Origin: Nocardioides sp.
GTDB taxonomy: Bacteria; Actinomycetota; Actinomycetes; Propionibacteriales; Nocardioidaceae
NCBI GenBank assembly: GCA_037045645.1
Contig: JBAOIH010000003.1
Coordinates: 224,001-288,000 of the forward strand
Direction of reading: 5' to 3'
Length of the DNA stretch: 64,000 bases
A program made the position numbers and the translations under genes. Of the stretch, positions 1 to 9,310 are shown one piece after another. The notes beneath the pieces were generated by a model that was not told where the DNA came from, ran no database searches, and saw nothing but the letters and a program-made list of their open reading frames with translations. The first letter of the stretch is position 1. Every line of letters begins with the position of its first letter.

Positions 1-440
1 TCGGCGAAGTGCTCGATCGAGCGCTCGCGCGAGTCAAGCGGCGGGCGCCGCTGCTGGCCTTCGATGTCACGTCGTCGCCGTGGATCGTGCACGGCGAGGA
101 ATCCTCCCTGGAGCGCGCCTTCACCAACCTGCTCGACAACGCCGCCAAGTGGTCACCACCGGGCGGCATCGTGACCGTGGCGCTGCACGACGGGGTGCTT
201 ACCGTCGACGACCAGGGCCCGGGGATCAGCCCCCAGGACCTGCCGCACATCTTCGATCGTTTCTATCGCTCGGCGGAGTCCCGCACGATGCCCGGCTCCG
301 GGCTCGGGTTGTCGATCGTGCGGCAGATCGCCGAACGCCACTCGGGTTCGGTCGTGGCCGGTGCATCACCGAGCGGGGGCGCGCGCCTGGTGCTGCGGCT
401 GCCCGGCTCCCGTGTTGAGTTGGGTGTCCCTGGCCGTTGA
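1..440 (+). CDS. Sensor histidine kinase, C-terminal ATPase part (5' end outside window)
   Basis: This is the catalytic end of a two-component sensor kinase; the sensor, HAMP and His-box parts lie upstream of the window. The frame is open from base 3. An N box (ERAFTNLLDNAAKWSP), G1 box (VDDQGPGIS), F box (IFDRFYR) and G2 box (GSGLGLSIV) appear in order, the HATPase_c signature that binds ATP to phosphorylate the kinase's own histidine. The spacing and the AKWSPPGG segment resemble MprB/CutS-like actinobacterial kinases, but the partner regulator is not visible. The last residues (VELG) and the TGA stop are supplied by the short repeat GTTGAGTTGGG, so the native C-terminus may have been altered. 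The gene converges on pabB with a gap of only 8 bp. Confidence 0.9.
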   Translation, partial: GEVLDRALARVKRRAPLLAFDVTSSPWIVHGEESSLERAFTNLLDNAAKWSPPGGIVTVALHDGVLTVDDQGPGISPQDLPHIFDRFYRSAESRTMPGSGLGLSIVRQIAERHSGSVVAGASPSGGARLVLRLPGSRVELGVPGR

Positions 441-447
441 GTTGGGC
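414..447. repeat. Family A phased repeat, 2 units of GTTGAGTTGGG at 22-bp spacing
   Basis: The 12-mer GTTGAGTTGGGY occurs at 414-425 and 436-447, exactly 22 bp apart. The second copy carries the TGA stop of the histidine kinase gene, and pabB ends 1 bp beyond the array, so the pair fills the junction of two convergent genes. Confidence 0.85.
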
Positions 448-448
448 G

Positions 449-1708
449 TCACGACCTCGGCGTACGCAGGGCGTGCAGCAGCCGTTCGGCTTTCCACTCG
501 GTCTCGGCCCACTCCTCGTCCACGTCGGACTGGACGGTGATGCCGCCGCCGGTGCCGAGAGTCCAACGCCCGTCTCCTGTCGTCATGACGCTGCGGATCA
601 CCACGCCAAGATCGGCGCGACCGTCCGCATTGACCCAACCGAACGCGCCCGCATAGACACCGCGCGGCGTCGCCTCCACCTCGTCGATGATCTGCATGGT
701 GCGCAGTTTCGGGGCGCCTGTCATCGATCCTGCGGGGAACAGCGCGCGCAGCGCCGCAACGGTCGACACGTCGTCACGCAGGTCCCCGCGCACCGTCGAG
801 ACCAGTTGGTGCACAGTCGCGTACGACTCCACCTCCATCAGCTCGGGCACCTCGACCGTGCCGGGCCGACAGACCCTCGACAGGTCATTGCGCAGCAGAT
901 CGACGATCATCAGGTTCTCGGCACGAAACTTCGGCTCGCGCGCCAGCGCGTCGCGTCGCTCGCCATCGATCTCGGCGTCGTCGGAGCGTGGCGTCGTGCC
1001 CTTGATGGGCTTGGTCTCCAGCACCCGGTCGCCGGTGATCAGCGCGAATCTTTCCGGGCTGCTGCTGAGCAGCCAGGCCCGCGCGTCGGGCAGGTCGTGC
1101 TGGAGGAAGCCGGCGTACGGCGCGGGGTTCAGCGCCCGCAGGGTCAGATAGACCTCGGCCGGATCGGTGGCTGCCTCGACCGTGAGGCGGTGGGTCAGAT
1201 TGACCTCGTACGAGTTCCCGGCGCGCAGGTGCTCTTGCACCAGGGCGTACGCGTGCCGATAACCAGACGGCGCCTGGACGCCCACCGGTCGCGAGCGACT
1301 CGGTCGGGGAGGAGGGTCGGTGTCATGGGCGAAGAAGCGCACGTTGCGACAGCGCATCCACACCGCGTCCGGCAGCCCGGCACCACCGACTTCCGCGTCG
1401 CCGCGAGCGGGCAGATCGGGTCGAGCGGCGTACCCGAAGTACCCGAACCAGTGGTCGTCGGGTTCGCTGTCCTCCAACTCGCGCTGGAGCGCCGCGAAGG
1501 GGTCGTCACCCAGGACCTCCGCGGAGGTCTCGGTATGCCGAGTCACCAGCCCGGTGCTGCGGTCGTACGACAAGGAAACCTCGTCGGGTTCGAGCCAGCC
1601 GATCATCGAGCGCCGCCCCGACCACTCGCGCGCGCCGCCGCCGTCCATCCAGAAGCAGCGGCGATGGCTGTGCGCGACCTCTAGGAAGTGCTCCTCCATC
1701 TCGCTCAC
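449..1708 (-). CDS. pabB: Aminodeoxychorismate synthase component I (PabB)
   Basis: Converts chorismate and ammonia to 4-amino-4-deoxychorismate, the folate-branch precursor of p-aminobenzoate; the ammonia comes from the PabA glutaminase encoded just upstream. The 419-residue protein carries the chorismate-binding fold: KPIKGTTPR (the PIKGT lysine is characteristic of PabB, where anthranilate synthase has PIAGT), the NLMIVDLLRNDLSRV segment, and PAGSMTGAPKLRTM near the C-terminus. The GTG start at 1708 overlaps the pabA stop (GTGA), implying translational coupling; an ATG three codons downstream is an alternative. There is no C-terminal PabC lyase fusion. The motifs leave little doubt about family or about PabB over TrpE. 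Confidence 0.93.
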   Translation of the reverse strand: MSEMEEHFLEVAHSHRRCFWMDGGGAREWSGRRSMIGWLEPDEVSLSYDRSTGLVTRHTETSAEVLGDDPFAALQRELEDSEPDDHWFGYFGYAARPDLPARGDAEVGGAGLPDAVWMRCRNVRFFAHDTDPPPRPSRSRPVGVQAPSGYRHAYALVQEHLRAGNSYEVNLTHRLTVEAATDPAEVYLTLRALNPAPYAGFLQHDLPDARAWLLSSSPERFALITGDRVLETKPIKGTTPRSDDAEIDGERRDALAREPKFRAENLMIVDLLRNDLSRVCRPGTVEVPELMEVESYATVHQLVSTVRGDLRDDVSTVAALRALFPAGSMTGAPKLRTMQIIDEVEATPRGVYAGAFGWVNADGRADLGVVIRSVMTTGDGRWTLGTGGGITVQSDVDEEWAETEWKAERLLHALRTPRS

Positions 1709-2331
1709 GCGCCCTCCAGGAAGTTGCGGATCAGGTCCGCGCCGAACTCGGAGAGGATCGACTCGGGGTGAAATTGCACGCCTTCGAGCGGCAGGGCGCG
1801 ATGGCGTACGCCCATCACCGCCCGCCGTTGAGTTGGCCCTCCCTCACCGTTGAGTTGGGCCTGACTGGTGGTTGAGTTGGGACTCCCACACCAGGCAGAG
1901 ACCTCCAGGGAGTCCGGGATCTCGATCGCCTGCAAGGAGTGATAGCGCACTGCCGCGAAATCTTGGGGCAGCCCGGTGAACACCCCGCGACCGTCATGCT
2001 CGATCGTCGCGACCTCACCGTGCGCGGGACGCTCGCGCGCGACCACCCCGCCGTACGCACTCACCAAGCCCTGCATGCCCAGACACACCCCGAGCACGGG
2101 GCGTTCGGCGGCCAGCAGCACCTCCCGACCGACCGCGAAATCCGCCGGGTCGTCGGGATGTCCGGGGCCTGGGGAGAGCACGACGTACGCATGACGCAGC
2201 ACCTCGTCCACCGACACCCGATCGTGCTCGACCACCGTCGGCACCACGCCAGTCACCGACGCGATCAGGTGCACCAGATTCCAGGTGTAGGAGTCGTAGT
2301 GGTCCACGACGACGACGTCGGTCGATCTCAT
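1705..2331 (-). CDS. pabA: Aminodeoxychorismate synthase component II, glutamine amidotransferase (PabA), with repeat insert
   Basis: Class I glutamine amidotransferase that feeds ammonia to PabB. Visible are VVDHYDSYTWNLVH at the N-terminus, the oxyanion segment LSPGPGHPDDP, the nucleophile elbow GVCLGMQ and the C-terminal GVQFHPESILSEFG with catalytic His and Glu. ATG at 2331 starts the canonical RSTDVVVVDHYDSY sequence; upstream in-frame codons lie in repeat DNA. About 22 extra residues (roughly GSPNSTTSQAQLNGEGG and the PTQ that follows) sit just before MGVRHR and are encoded exactly by three 22-bp family A units. The insert is in frame, falls in a loop and leaves all catalytic motifs intact, so activity is probably kept. 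Four further repeat units directly precede the start codon. Confidence 0.92.
   Translation of the reverse strand: MRSTDVVVVDHYDSYTWNLVHLIASVTGVVPTVVEHDRVSVDEVLRHAYVVLSPGPGHPDDPADFAVGREVLLAAERPVLGVCLGMQGLVSAYGGVVARERPAHGEVATIEHDGRGVFTGLPQDFAAVRYHSLQAIEIPDSLEVSAWCGSPNSTTSQAQLNGEGGPTQRRAVMGVRHRALPLEGVQFHPESILSEFGADLIRNFLEGA
1827..1882. repeat. Family A phased repeat, 3 units inside pabA
   Basis: GTTGAGTTGG-type units start at 1827, 1849 and 1871, exactly 22 bp apart. Read on the pabA strand, each unit falls in a different frame because 22 mod 3 is 1, giving QLN, PTQ and NST tripeptides. Three units add 66 nt, so the pabA frame is preserved. Confidence 0.9.
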
Positions 2332-2409
2332 CGCGAACTCAACGGCCAGCGAGGCCCAACTGAACACCTAGGCATGCCCAACTGAACACCTAGGGAGGGG
2401 GGACTCAAC
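2332..2409. repeat. Family A phased repeat, 4 degenerate units between sulfatase and pabA
   Basis: In the opposite orientation (GCCCAACTSAAC) units start at 2332, 2354, 2376 and 2398, all 22 bp apart; the middle two carry an extra shared ACCTAGG. The array begins one base upstream of the pabA start codon and ends over the sulfatase stop codon, whose TGA lies in the fourth unit. It may also hold the pabA promoter or leader, which I cannot otherwise identify. Confidence 0.8.
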
Positions 2410-4150
2410 GGATGCGAGACGCGCGGCACCGCGCAGGGACCGCCGACGAACGCCTGACCGAGCGACACGAGTCGAAGGTTCGCAGCCGACTCATCAGGTC
2501 CGCAACCCGCTCTCGATAACGCTTCGAGCCGAACCGGTTGACCTTCTCGAAGCCGCCGTCGCGTGCGAGGTCGTAGTACTCGTAGACGAACTGGCGCCCC
2601 GGCCCGCCCGAGGCTCCGATGCTGGCGAGGTTGACCCGCAACAGGAGCTCGTCGCGACCGCGCACTGCGACGTACGACGGGATCGAATCCATCTCCGAGC
2701 GCCCGCCGGGACGCAACTCGTACGCCGCCTCCCACGTCGGGCGGTCCGGGTCGCCTGCGACCACGCGAGCCCAGGTGTGCTCCACGAATGCGAAGTCGGT
2801 CGTGGCCGCCTTCGGGTTGCGCAGCGACGCGGCGAACGAGACGCCGGAGCGGTAGGCAGGCGTACGCACGCCCATCAGGTCCTCGACGGTCGCGGCCAGA
2901 TCGATGTTGGACACGACGCCGTCGCGGACACCGGGGCGTACGCCCGGCCCCGCGACCATCAGCGGCACGCGGATGTCGGTGTCGTAGGCCGAACCCTTGC
3001 CCGCACCCATGCCGTTCTGCCCCAGGTGGAAGCCGTTGTCGCTGGTGAGGACGACGTACGTGCGCCGCAGGTCGACGGTGTTGAGGACCCGCTGGATCAT
3101 CCGATCGGCCGATTGCGCCATCCGCGCGCGATCGCGCATGAAGGTCAGGGCCGTACGCACTCCGAGTCCGCCTGGTGGTGGGTTCCAGTGCGGCGCCAGT
3201 GTGCCGTCTCGGTAGCGCGGCTGGTTGTTGCGCTGGTCGTCGCCGAAGCCGCGCAGATCGCGCACGGTCAGCGCGCCGCAGCGCACCGCACCACAGTTGC
3301 CCATCGGCCGAGCCGCAGACGGCCGGTCGCCGAACGCGGCGGGGAACACCGGCTCGTTGGCGAACGCACCCACCGGACCGACCCGACTGTGCGGCGCATA
3401 GGGGGCGATCTGGACGAAGTACGGCGAGCGCGCCCGCCCGATCGCGCCCATCGCGAGGTCTGAGGTCACCGTGCCGGCGTAGAGCTTGTCCTTCTCGGCA
3501 GCGCTGGCGTACGGCGAAGGCAGCGGGTGCTCCTGCGCGCGCAGGTTGCCGCCGGACAGATAGGTCGACGCGAAGCCCCAACCGTCGTACGCCGACCCGA
3601 AGATCACCCGCTGATCGGTCCACCCGGGCTGGCGCGGGGGCAGCACCCCGTTGCGGTTCTCGTACTGATTGAGGAACTTGCCGACGTAGGCCGTGTGCAC
3701 CCCCGAACGTTGCAGCGACACGGCCATCGAACGCTGCTCGTTGCCGAAGTAGCGGTAGGCGCCGAAGCCGCCTTGGGGGTCGCGCGGGCGATAGGGGTCG
3801 GCGGTGTTGGTGAGGACTCCGGTCTGGTGCGGGTACTGCCCGGTGAACGTGCTGGCGCGCGACACGCAGCACAGCGAGTCGACGACGAAGGCATTGGCGT
3901 AGGTCGCGCCGTTGCGGCGAAACCAGCGCGCCGTACGCAGCGTCTGGGTGAGGTCGACCGAGAAGTCGTCGAGCACGATCATCACCACGTTAGGGCGCGG
4001 AGCCTTGGGGCCGGCTTTGGTCGAGGTGGCGGAGGCGGTCGACGACGGCGAGGTCGCGGCCCCGATGACACCGGTCGCGGAGGTCGCGGCGATCAGGGCG
4101 GCCAGAACGAGGAGCGCCCCGAGCACGACGTGAGGTCTGCGCAGGCTCAC
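2405..4150 (-). CDS. Secreted sulfatase, arylsulfatase/N-acetylglucosamine-6-sulfatase-like
   Basis: Hydrolyses a sulfate ester outside the cell; the substrate cannot be told from sequence. The 581-residue product starts with a signal peptide (Arg-rich start, hydrophobic residues 8-30) followed by a Ser/Thr-rich linker. The alkaline-phosphatase-like fold begins at NVVMIVLDDF (metal-binding Asp pair, 61-62). CCVSRAS at 94-100 fits the Cys-type formylglycine motif C-x-x-x-R, though Val replaces the usual Pro/Ala at the third position. TSDNGFHLGQ further on matches the conserved metal-binding Asp-Asn. Activation would need a formylglycine-generating enzyme, not seen in the window. Its end (2405) carries a repeat-derived TGA, and its start overlaps the stop of the PhzE-like gene by 4 bp. 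Confidence 0.88.
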   Translation of the reverse strand: MSLRRPHVVLGALLVLAALIAATSATGVIGAATSPSSTASATSTKAGPKAPRPNVVMIVLDDFSVDLTQTLRTARWFRRNGATYANAFVVDSLCCVSRASTFTGQYPHQTGVLTNTADPYRPRDPQGGFGAYRYFGNEQRSMAVSLQRSGVHTAYVGKFLNQYENRNGVLPPRQPGWTDQRVIFGSAYDGWGFASTYLSGGNLRAQEHPLPSPYASAAEKDKLYAGTVTSDLAMGAIGRARSPYFVQIAPYAPHSRVGPVGAFANEPVFPAAFGDRPSAARPMGNCGAVRCGALTVRDLRGFGDDQRNNQPRYRDGTLAPHWNPPPGGLGVRTALTFMRDRARMAQSADRMIQRVLNTVDLRRTYVVLTSDNGFHLGQNGMGAGKGSAYDTDIRVPLMVAGPGVRPGVRDGVVSNIDLAATVEDLMGVRTPAYRSGVSFAASLRNPKAATTDFAFVEHTWARVVAGDPDRPTWEAAYELRPGGRSEMDSIPSYVAVRGRDELLLRVNLASIGASGGPGRQFVYEYYDLARDGGFEKVNRFGSKRYRERVADLMSRLRTFDSCRSVRRSSAVPARCRASRIR

Positions 4151-6097
4151 GCCGGATTCAGCCCCCGTACGAGGTCGTGGAGGAGGTCATAACCTCGCTC
4201 GGTGAGGATGGACTCGGCATGGAACTGGATGCCCGCGAATCGAGGGCCGCGTACGACGTGGATGTCGCCGGTCTCGGGGTCCGCCTCGACACTGACTCCG
4301 TCGGGCAGGGTCGCGTCCCCGACCCGGGCCACGAACGTGTTGTAGAAGCCGACGCGTTCGGGACGCCCCTCGATCGACACGACCTCCTGGGTGCCCTGGA
4401 ACACGATGTTCTTGAAATGCAACCCCAGACCGAGGTGATGGCACAGCGCCTGATGCCCAAGACAGACGGCGAGGAAAGGTTGCTCACGCTCTACTAGACG
4501 CGCGACGGCCGCTCGCAGTTGCCTCATCTTCGGATCTTCGTCGTCACGAGGGTCACCCGGACCGGGCCCGACGATCACCAGATCGGCGTCGTCGAGCGCC
4601 CCGTCGCGGTAGTCGGCGTGCTTGAGCACCTCCGACGTCATCCCGAGGATCTGAAGCACGTGCGCGAGCATGTTCACGAAGTCGTCGTCGCCGTCGAGGA
4701 TCACCACGTGCTTGCCGCGCAGCGCCGGGTCGGGCGGTGTGCCCTTCTGATTGCGCAGCCAGAACGGCGAGAGCCGGTCGTTGCGCGCGTGCAGCGCGAG
4801 CAGCACGTCGTCGTCGCGAGAGAGACGGTCGAGATCGATCTCGGTGGCAGGTGCGGCCGGCACGAGTCCGAACGCGCTGAGGATCCCGCCCGCCTTCGCG
4901 TGGGTTTCCGCGGTTTCGTACGCCGGGTCGGAGTCGCGTACGAGCGTCGCGCCGGCCGTCACCTTCACCTGCCCGTCGAGGCCGACGTCGGCGGTGCGGA
5001 TCAGGATGGGGCTGTCCATCGTGGGTGAGCCGTCGGCCTCGCGACCGAAGAGCGCCAACGCGGCACCGTAATAGCCGCGTCCCTCGGGCTCGTACGACGC
5101 GATCAGCCGGCAGGCGTTCTGCACCGGGCTGCCGGTGACCGTGGCGGCGAACATCGTGTCGCGCAACACTTCGCGGTGATCGCGGTCGGTGCGCCCGGCG
5201 AGCAGGTATTCGGTATGCACCAGGTGGGTCATCGGTTTGAGGAACGGTCCGAGCACCTGCCCACCCTCGTGGCAGATGTCGCACATCATCTTCAGTTCCT
5301 CGTCGACGACCATGTAGAAGCTCGTAGATCTCCTTCTCGTCGCGAAGGAAGTCGAGCAGCCGGGTCTTGAGCCGGCCCGCCCCGAGGTCGCTCCCCGCTG
5401 CTGGAGTGACCGACGGAGTCGGCGTCTCCAAACCGCTGCCGGGTGCGCGCACCCGGAATGTCCCGGAGATCGGGTTCATCCGCACGTCGCCGCCGCGCAC
5501 GCTGACGTGTCGCTCGGGGCTGGCGCCGATCAGGAACCGGTCGCCGGTGAAGAAGCAGAAGGTCCAGTACGCCCCGCGCTCACGCTCCAGCAGCCGCCGG
5601 AAGACGGTCAGCGCCTTGGCCGCATCCCAGTCGGCGACGACGGCGCGGTAGTGCCGCCCGATCACCAGGTTGGCGCCCTCGCCCTGGCCGATCTCCTCGC
5701 GGATGATCGACTCGACGATGTCGCCGTAGGACTCGTCGTCGATCTCGAAGCCGTCGTTGCGGTCGAACTCGATCGGCACGTCCGGCAGCACCGCGAGGAG
5801 GTCGGCGACGGGGACCTCGTACTCGTCCTCGATGTCGACGACCACCAGCGGCGTCTGGTCATCGATGGCCTCGAAGCCGCGCTCCGCCACCTGTCTAAAC
5901 GGCACGGCGACGAGTCGGTCGGCCGAACGCCCGGGCGTTGGTGCGCCGGTCTCAAGCGGGATGTCGAGCAGCGAGTCCACGACGCTGCGCGATCCCCCCA
6001 CGAGTCCGACGGTGGGTTCGGCCTTGCGACGGATGACCGCCCAGGCCTGGTGCCCTTGGATCCGCTGGAGCAGGTCGGCGGCGGACTCCTCAGACAT
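4147..6097 (-). pseudogene. Fused TrpE-type chorismate enzyme plus glutamine amidotransferase (PhzE/TrpEG-like), 1-nt frameshift
   Basis: The gene encodes a chorismate-binding domain followed by a class I GATase, the PhzE/TrpEG layout, making anthranilate or 2-amino-2-desoxyisochorismate from chorismate and glutamine. Part 1 (6097 to about 5320) contains LIGASPERH and MNPISGT; part 2 (about 5320 to 4147) contains VTGSPVQNACRLI, the nucleophile AVCLGHQ and FAGIQFHAES. The frames join only if one base is removed near 5317-5322: the text reads GAGCTTCTAC where GAGTTCTAC would continue E-F-Y-M-V-V-D. Without that base the gene is 1950 nt and 649 codons long, the normal family size. A -10-like TAGGCT lies 7 nt before the ATG. 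PISGT rather than PIAGT leans towards PhzE-like enzymes, but no other phz gene is present. Confidence 0.82.
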
Positions 6098-6104
6098 GCG
6101 CAGG

Positions 6105-6110
6105 AGCCTA
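6105..6110 (-). promoter_or_regulatory. Putative -10 box of leaderless promoter for the PhzE-like gene
   Basis: TAGGCT on the minus strand is followed by 7 nt and then the ATG at 6097. The same -10-to-start distance recurs at 49553 and 60502, which supports a leaderless transcript. No clear -35 is seen. Confidence 0.5.
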
Positions 6111-6198
6111 AGGCGTCGGGGTGATCCCCTCGCCATCTGTCCGACCTACGTCGGGGGTTCGCAGCGCTGCCGCACCGGTGGTGGGGGCCCGACCCCAC

Positions 6199-8388
6199 TC
6201 AGCCCACGAGCGTCAGCAACTGGGTGGCCCGGGTCAGCACGACGTAGAGGGTGGCGCGACCGGTGACCGATTCGTCCTCGATCTCCTGAGGGCGTACGAC
6301 GACGATGCCGTCGAACTCGAGACCCTTGGTGTCGAGACCGGTCAGCACCACGATCCGGTCGGTCCCCGAAGGCGCGAGGTCCGGGTCGGCAGCCGCAGCG
6401 CTCGCCGAGGGGGCATCGCCAGCCAGAGAGGACCACGACGCGAGCCAGCGGTTCACCTCCGAGCGCCGCGCGACGGGCACCACGATGCCCACGGTGCCCT
6501 CGACCTCGGCGGCGAGCGCCGCGACCTCCGCGCGTACGGTCTCCTCCAGGTCGTCAGCCGTCACGACGCGAGGGCCGATCCCGGTCGAACGGACCGCCTG
6601 CGGCAGGTCGGCGTCGAGCCCGACGCGAGTGGCGTACGCGGCGGCGTAGTCGTAGATCTCGGCCGAGTTGCGATAGTTCGTCGAGAGGTGGAAGCGGTGC
6701 CGCACCTTGCCGTGCAGGGCTGCATCACGCGCCGACTGGGACTCCGCCGGGTTGGGCCACGACGATTGGGCTGGGTCGCCGACGATCGTCCACGAGGCCG
6801 TTCGCCCGCGTCGCCCCACCATCCGCCACTGCATCGGCGTCAGGTCTTGCGCCTCATCGATGAGCACGTGGGCATAGCCGTCGTCCTCGATCCGGCTGGC
6901 CGGTGGACGCCAGGCGCGACCCGAGGGGGCGTACTCCCGGTCGGAGGCCGTCGTGAGCTCTTGGAGGTCCCCACCGATGTGGTCGTCGAGACCGTGGTCG
7001 TCCTCGTGCCGCTCGGGCACGTCACCGAGGGCGTAGCGCAACTCGTCGATCAGCGCGATGTCGTCGATGGACGGGTCGCTGCGATCGGCCCACGACTTCG
7101 ACAACAACGCCTGCTCCTCGGCGCTGAGGATCCCGTCGCTCACTCGGGCCAGGAAGTCCGGGTCATGCAGCCAACCGAGCACCTGTTGCGCCCCGAGCGG
7201 GGGCCACCACGAGGCGGCGAAGTCCACGAACTCGTCGAGGCCCAAGATCTCGTCGTTGAAGGCTTCGCGGCCCAGATCGCGACCACGCTCGCCGCGCACC
7301 TGGCGCCACAACTGGTCCAGCAGCGCCTTCGCGACCCGCGGCAGCTGGCGGTTGCGGGCGCCGTGCGCCATCAGCGATCGGCGTACGTTGCCCAGGACGC
7401 GCCGATCCAACGTGACCACGTCATCGCGGTAGAAGTAGCGGAAGTGCTGTGCGCTGCCGGGGGCCTGCTGGCGAGCCGCCCGACGCAGCACCTCGGCCAT
7501 CCGGGCGTCGCCCTTGACGGCCGCCACGGCGGGTTCGTCGTGACGCGTGGCGCGGATCCCGGTGACGACCTCACCGAGCGAACGCAGCGCGACCGCAGTC
7601 TCACCAAGGCTCGGCAGCACCCGCTCGATATAGCGCATGAACACGCCGCTGGGTCCGACGACGAGCACGCCACCGCTCTCATACCGACGGCGATCCGAAT
7701 AGAGCAGGTACGCCGCTCGGTGCAGCGCCACGACTGTCTTGCCCGTGCCGGGGCCACCGGAGATCTCCACGACGGTGCCGCCCCGGGGGCTGCGACCAGG
7801 CGCACGGATCGCCTTGTCCTGCTCGGCCTGGATGGTGGCGACGATCGAGTGCATGTTCCGGTCGCGCTTGCGGGAGAGCTGTGCCATCAGGGCGCCCTCG
7901 CCGATGATCGGCAGCGATTCGGACTTGGGGTCGGTGGGGTCGAGCAGTTCGTCCTCCACCCCGAGCACGCGTTGGCCCTGGGAGCGGAGCACGCGTCGGC
8001 GTACGACACCCAAGGACTCGGCGGCCGTGGCCTGATAGAACACCGCGGCGGCCGGGGCCCGCCAGTCGATCAACAAGGACTGATGACGCTCGTCTCGAAG
8101 GCCGATCCGGCCGATATAGCGAGCGTTCGGATCGATCGAATCCGTCATGTCGAGACGGCCGAAGACCAGGCCCTCGTGCGCGGCATCGAGTTGAGCGATC
8201 CGCTTGGCGGCCTGGAAGGTCATCGCGTCGCGTTCGACGAGCCCACCCTCGTGACCAAGACGCCCACGCTCGTGGCCTTCTTCGGCCAAGGCGAGCGCGG
8301 CATCGGCCGAGCGTTTCAACTGGACGTACACGTCGTCGACGAAGCATTGCTCCGCGGCGATCTCGCGACCCGCGACCTCTTCTGCCAC
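6199..8388 (-). CDS. HelD/HelR-type UvrD-like ATPase
   Basis: Superfamily 1 NTPase of the HelD group, which binds RNA polymerase and frees stalled or rifamycin-bound enzyme from nucleic acid. The product is 729 residues when started at GTG 8388, which has GGGGAGAG about 12 nt upstream; the open frame extends further but without family-like sequence. The N-terminal region is charged and helical (AAKRIAQLDAAHEGLVFGRLD), as in the HelD anti-parallel coiled coil. Helicase motifs follow: Walker A GGPGTGKTVVALHR, LIDEAQDLTPMQ (motif II), GDPAQSSW (III), NYRNSAEI (IV), LTGLDTKGLEFD (V) and YVVLTRATQ (VI). It appears to stand alone. UvrD repair helicase is less likely because of the HelD-type insertions between motifs I and II. 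Confidence 0.85.
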   Translation of the reverse strand: MAEEVAGREIAAEQCFVDDVYVQLKRSADAALALAEEGHERGRLGHEGGLVERDAMTFQAAKRIAQLDAAHEGLVFGRLDMTDSIDPNARYIGRIGLRDERHQSLLIDWRAPAAAVFYQATAAESLGVVRRRVLRSQGQRVLGVEDELLDPTDPKSESLPIIGEGALMAQLSRKRDRNMHSIVATIQAEQDKAIRAPGRSPRGGTVVEISGGPGTGKTVVALHRAAYLLYSDRRRYESGGVLVVGPSGVFMRYIERVLPSLGETAVALRSLGEVVTGIRATRHDEPAVAAVKGDARMAEVLRRAARQQAPGSAQHFRYFYRDDVVTLDRRVLGNVRRSLMAHGARNRQLPRVAKALLDQLWRQVRGERGRDLGREAFNDEILGLDEFVDFAASWWPPLGAQQVLGWLHDPDFLARVSDGILSAEEQALLSKSWADRSDPSIDDIALIDELRYALGDVPERHEDDHGLDDHIGGDLQELTTASDREYAPSGRAWRPPASRIEDDGYAHVLIDEAQDLTPMQWRMVGRRGRTASWTIVGDPAQSSWPNPAESQSARDAALHGKVRHRFHLSTNYRNSAEIYDYAAAYATRVGLDADLPQAVRSTGIGPRVVTADDLEETVRAEVAALAAEVEGTVGIVVPVARRSEVNRWLASWSSLAGDAPSASAAAADPDLAPSGTDRIVVLTGLDTKGLEFDGIVVVRPQEIEDESVTGRATLYVVLTRATQLLTLVG

Positions 8389-8485
8389 CTTGCTCCGCTC
8401 TCTCCCCTGACCGTCGGCAAGACGGTCGACATTACCGGCGGAACTGCGCGGGCGTGGCATCCCCGCCGATCGGCTCAGATCGTGG

Positions 8486-9238
8486 TCAGGATCCCTTGCG
8501 GCGAGACAAGAATGCGAGCATCGCGGTCTTGGCCTCCTCGGAGGCGAACAACTCGGCGCTCTTCTCCGCCAGGGCCTCACCCCGCTCGTCGATCCGGGCG
8601 ATCAGATCGGAGTTGAGGATCACCTTCGACTCGCGCAGCCCCTGGGCCGCGCCGGTCGCGAGTTCGGCACAGATGCGCGCGGTCTCGTCGCGAAGTTCGG
8701 CTGCCGGGACGGCCCGGGTGACCAAGCCGTACGCCTGCGCCTGCTCCCCGTCAAACACCATCCCGCCCAAGGTGGTCAGCGATGCCGCACGGGGGTTCAT
8801 CCGGGCATGCACGGTCAGACTGATGATGGCCGCCGCCAGCCCGAGCTTGACCTCGGTAAGCGCGAACGTCGCGTCTTGGGCCGCGATCGAGATGTCGGAC
8901 GCGGCCACGATCCCGATGCCGCCGGCGCGAGCCGCGCCCTGGATCTCGGTGACGACCGGCTTGTCCATGCTCAGGATCAGCCGCTGCAACTCGACGATCC
9001 GCTTGGCCCCCTCGACCATGCCGCCCGTCGAGGCTTCGGAAAGGTCGGCGCCGGAGCAGAACACCCGGTCCTGGCTGCGGATCAGCACCACGCGTACGTC
9101 CTGATCGGCCTCCGCCGTCGCGAGATGCTCGAACACCTCGGTGACCAGTTGGCGCGAGAGGGCGTTCTTGTTGTGCGGGCTGTCGAGGGTGATCGTGGCG
9201 AGCGGGCCGTCGATGTCGAGGCGTACGAGTGCGGGCAT
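8486..9238 (-). CDS. Enoyl-CoA hydratase/isomerase family protein
   Basis: Crotonase-fold protein of 250 residues, the normal single-domain length. The oxyanion-hole segments are DRVFCSGADLSEA and the GAARAGGIGIVAASDI region, where Ala-Gly-Gly-Ile replaces the usual Gly-Gly-Gly. The N-terminal NKNALSRQLV and the FALTEVKLGLAAAIIS segment fit enoyl-CoA hydratases of the EchA7/AtuE-like type. ATG at 9238 was chosen because the upstream in-frame extension runs into the 19-bp palindrome repeat. The precise substrate is unknown; given the carboxylase operon at 14.8-24 kb it could hydrate the carboxylated intermediate, as echA7 is thought to do in the equivalent Mycobacterium locus, but here it is separate. 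Confidence 0.85.
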   Translation of the reverse strand: MPALVRLDIDGPLATITLDSPHNKNALSRQLVTEVFEHLATAEADQDVRVVLIRSQDRVFCSGADLSEASTGGMVEGAKRIVELQRLILSMDKPVVTEIQGAARAGGIGIVAASDISIAAQDATFALTEVKLGLAAAIISLTVHARMNPRAASLTTLGGMVFDGEQAQAYGLVTRAVPAAELRDETARICAELATGAAQGLRESKVILNSDLIARIDERGEALAEKSAELFASEEAKTAMLAFLSRRKGS

Positions 9239-9268
9239 GGGTCTATCTTGCCGCTTACGGTTGTTGGT

Positions 9269-9287
9269 GGTGTCACCTGGTGACACC
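9269..9287. repeat. Family C palindrome, copy 1
   Basis: GGTGTCACC-T-GGTGACACC is a perfect 9-bp inverted repeat around one base. It is identical to 10406-10424 and the neighbouring bases (TGCA then GCAC) are shared too. The two copies bracket the DUF559 gene. Confidence 0.9.
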
Positions 9288-9310
9288 TGCAAGCACCGGA
9301 ACCGAGTTCG

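Noticed and set aside
2328..3872. A 514-codon frame overlapping the sulfatase
   Set aside because: Arg/Pro-rich shadow frame of a high-GC gene; the sulfatase frame has all catalytic motifs.
4147..6097. A phenazine biosynthesis cluster
   Set aside because: Only the PhzE-like gene is present, and neighbours are pab genes, a sulfatase and HelD; the PISGT motif alone does not establish phenazine production.
8389..8580. Extended N-terminus of the HelD-like protein
   Set aside because: Arg/Pro/Ser-rich shadow-like sequence; GTG 8388 has a Shine-Dalgarno and begins family-like sequence.
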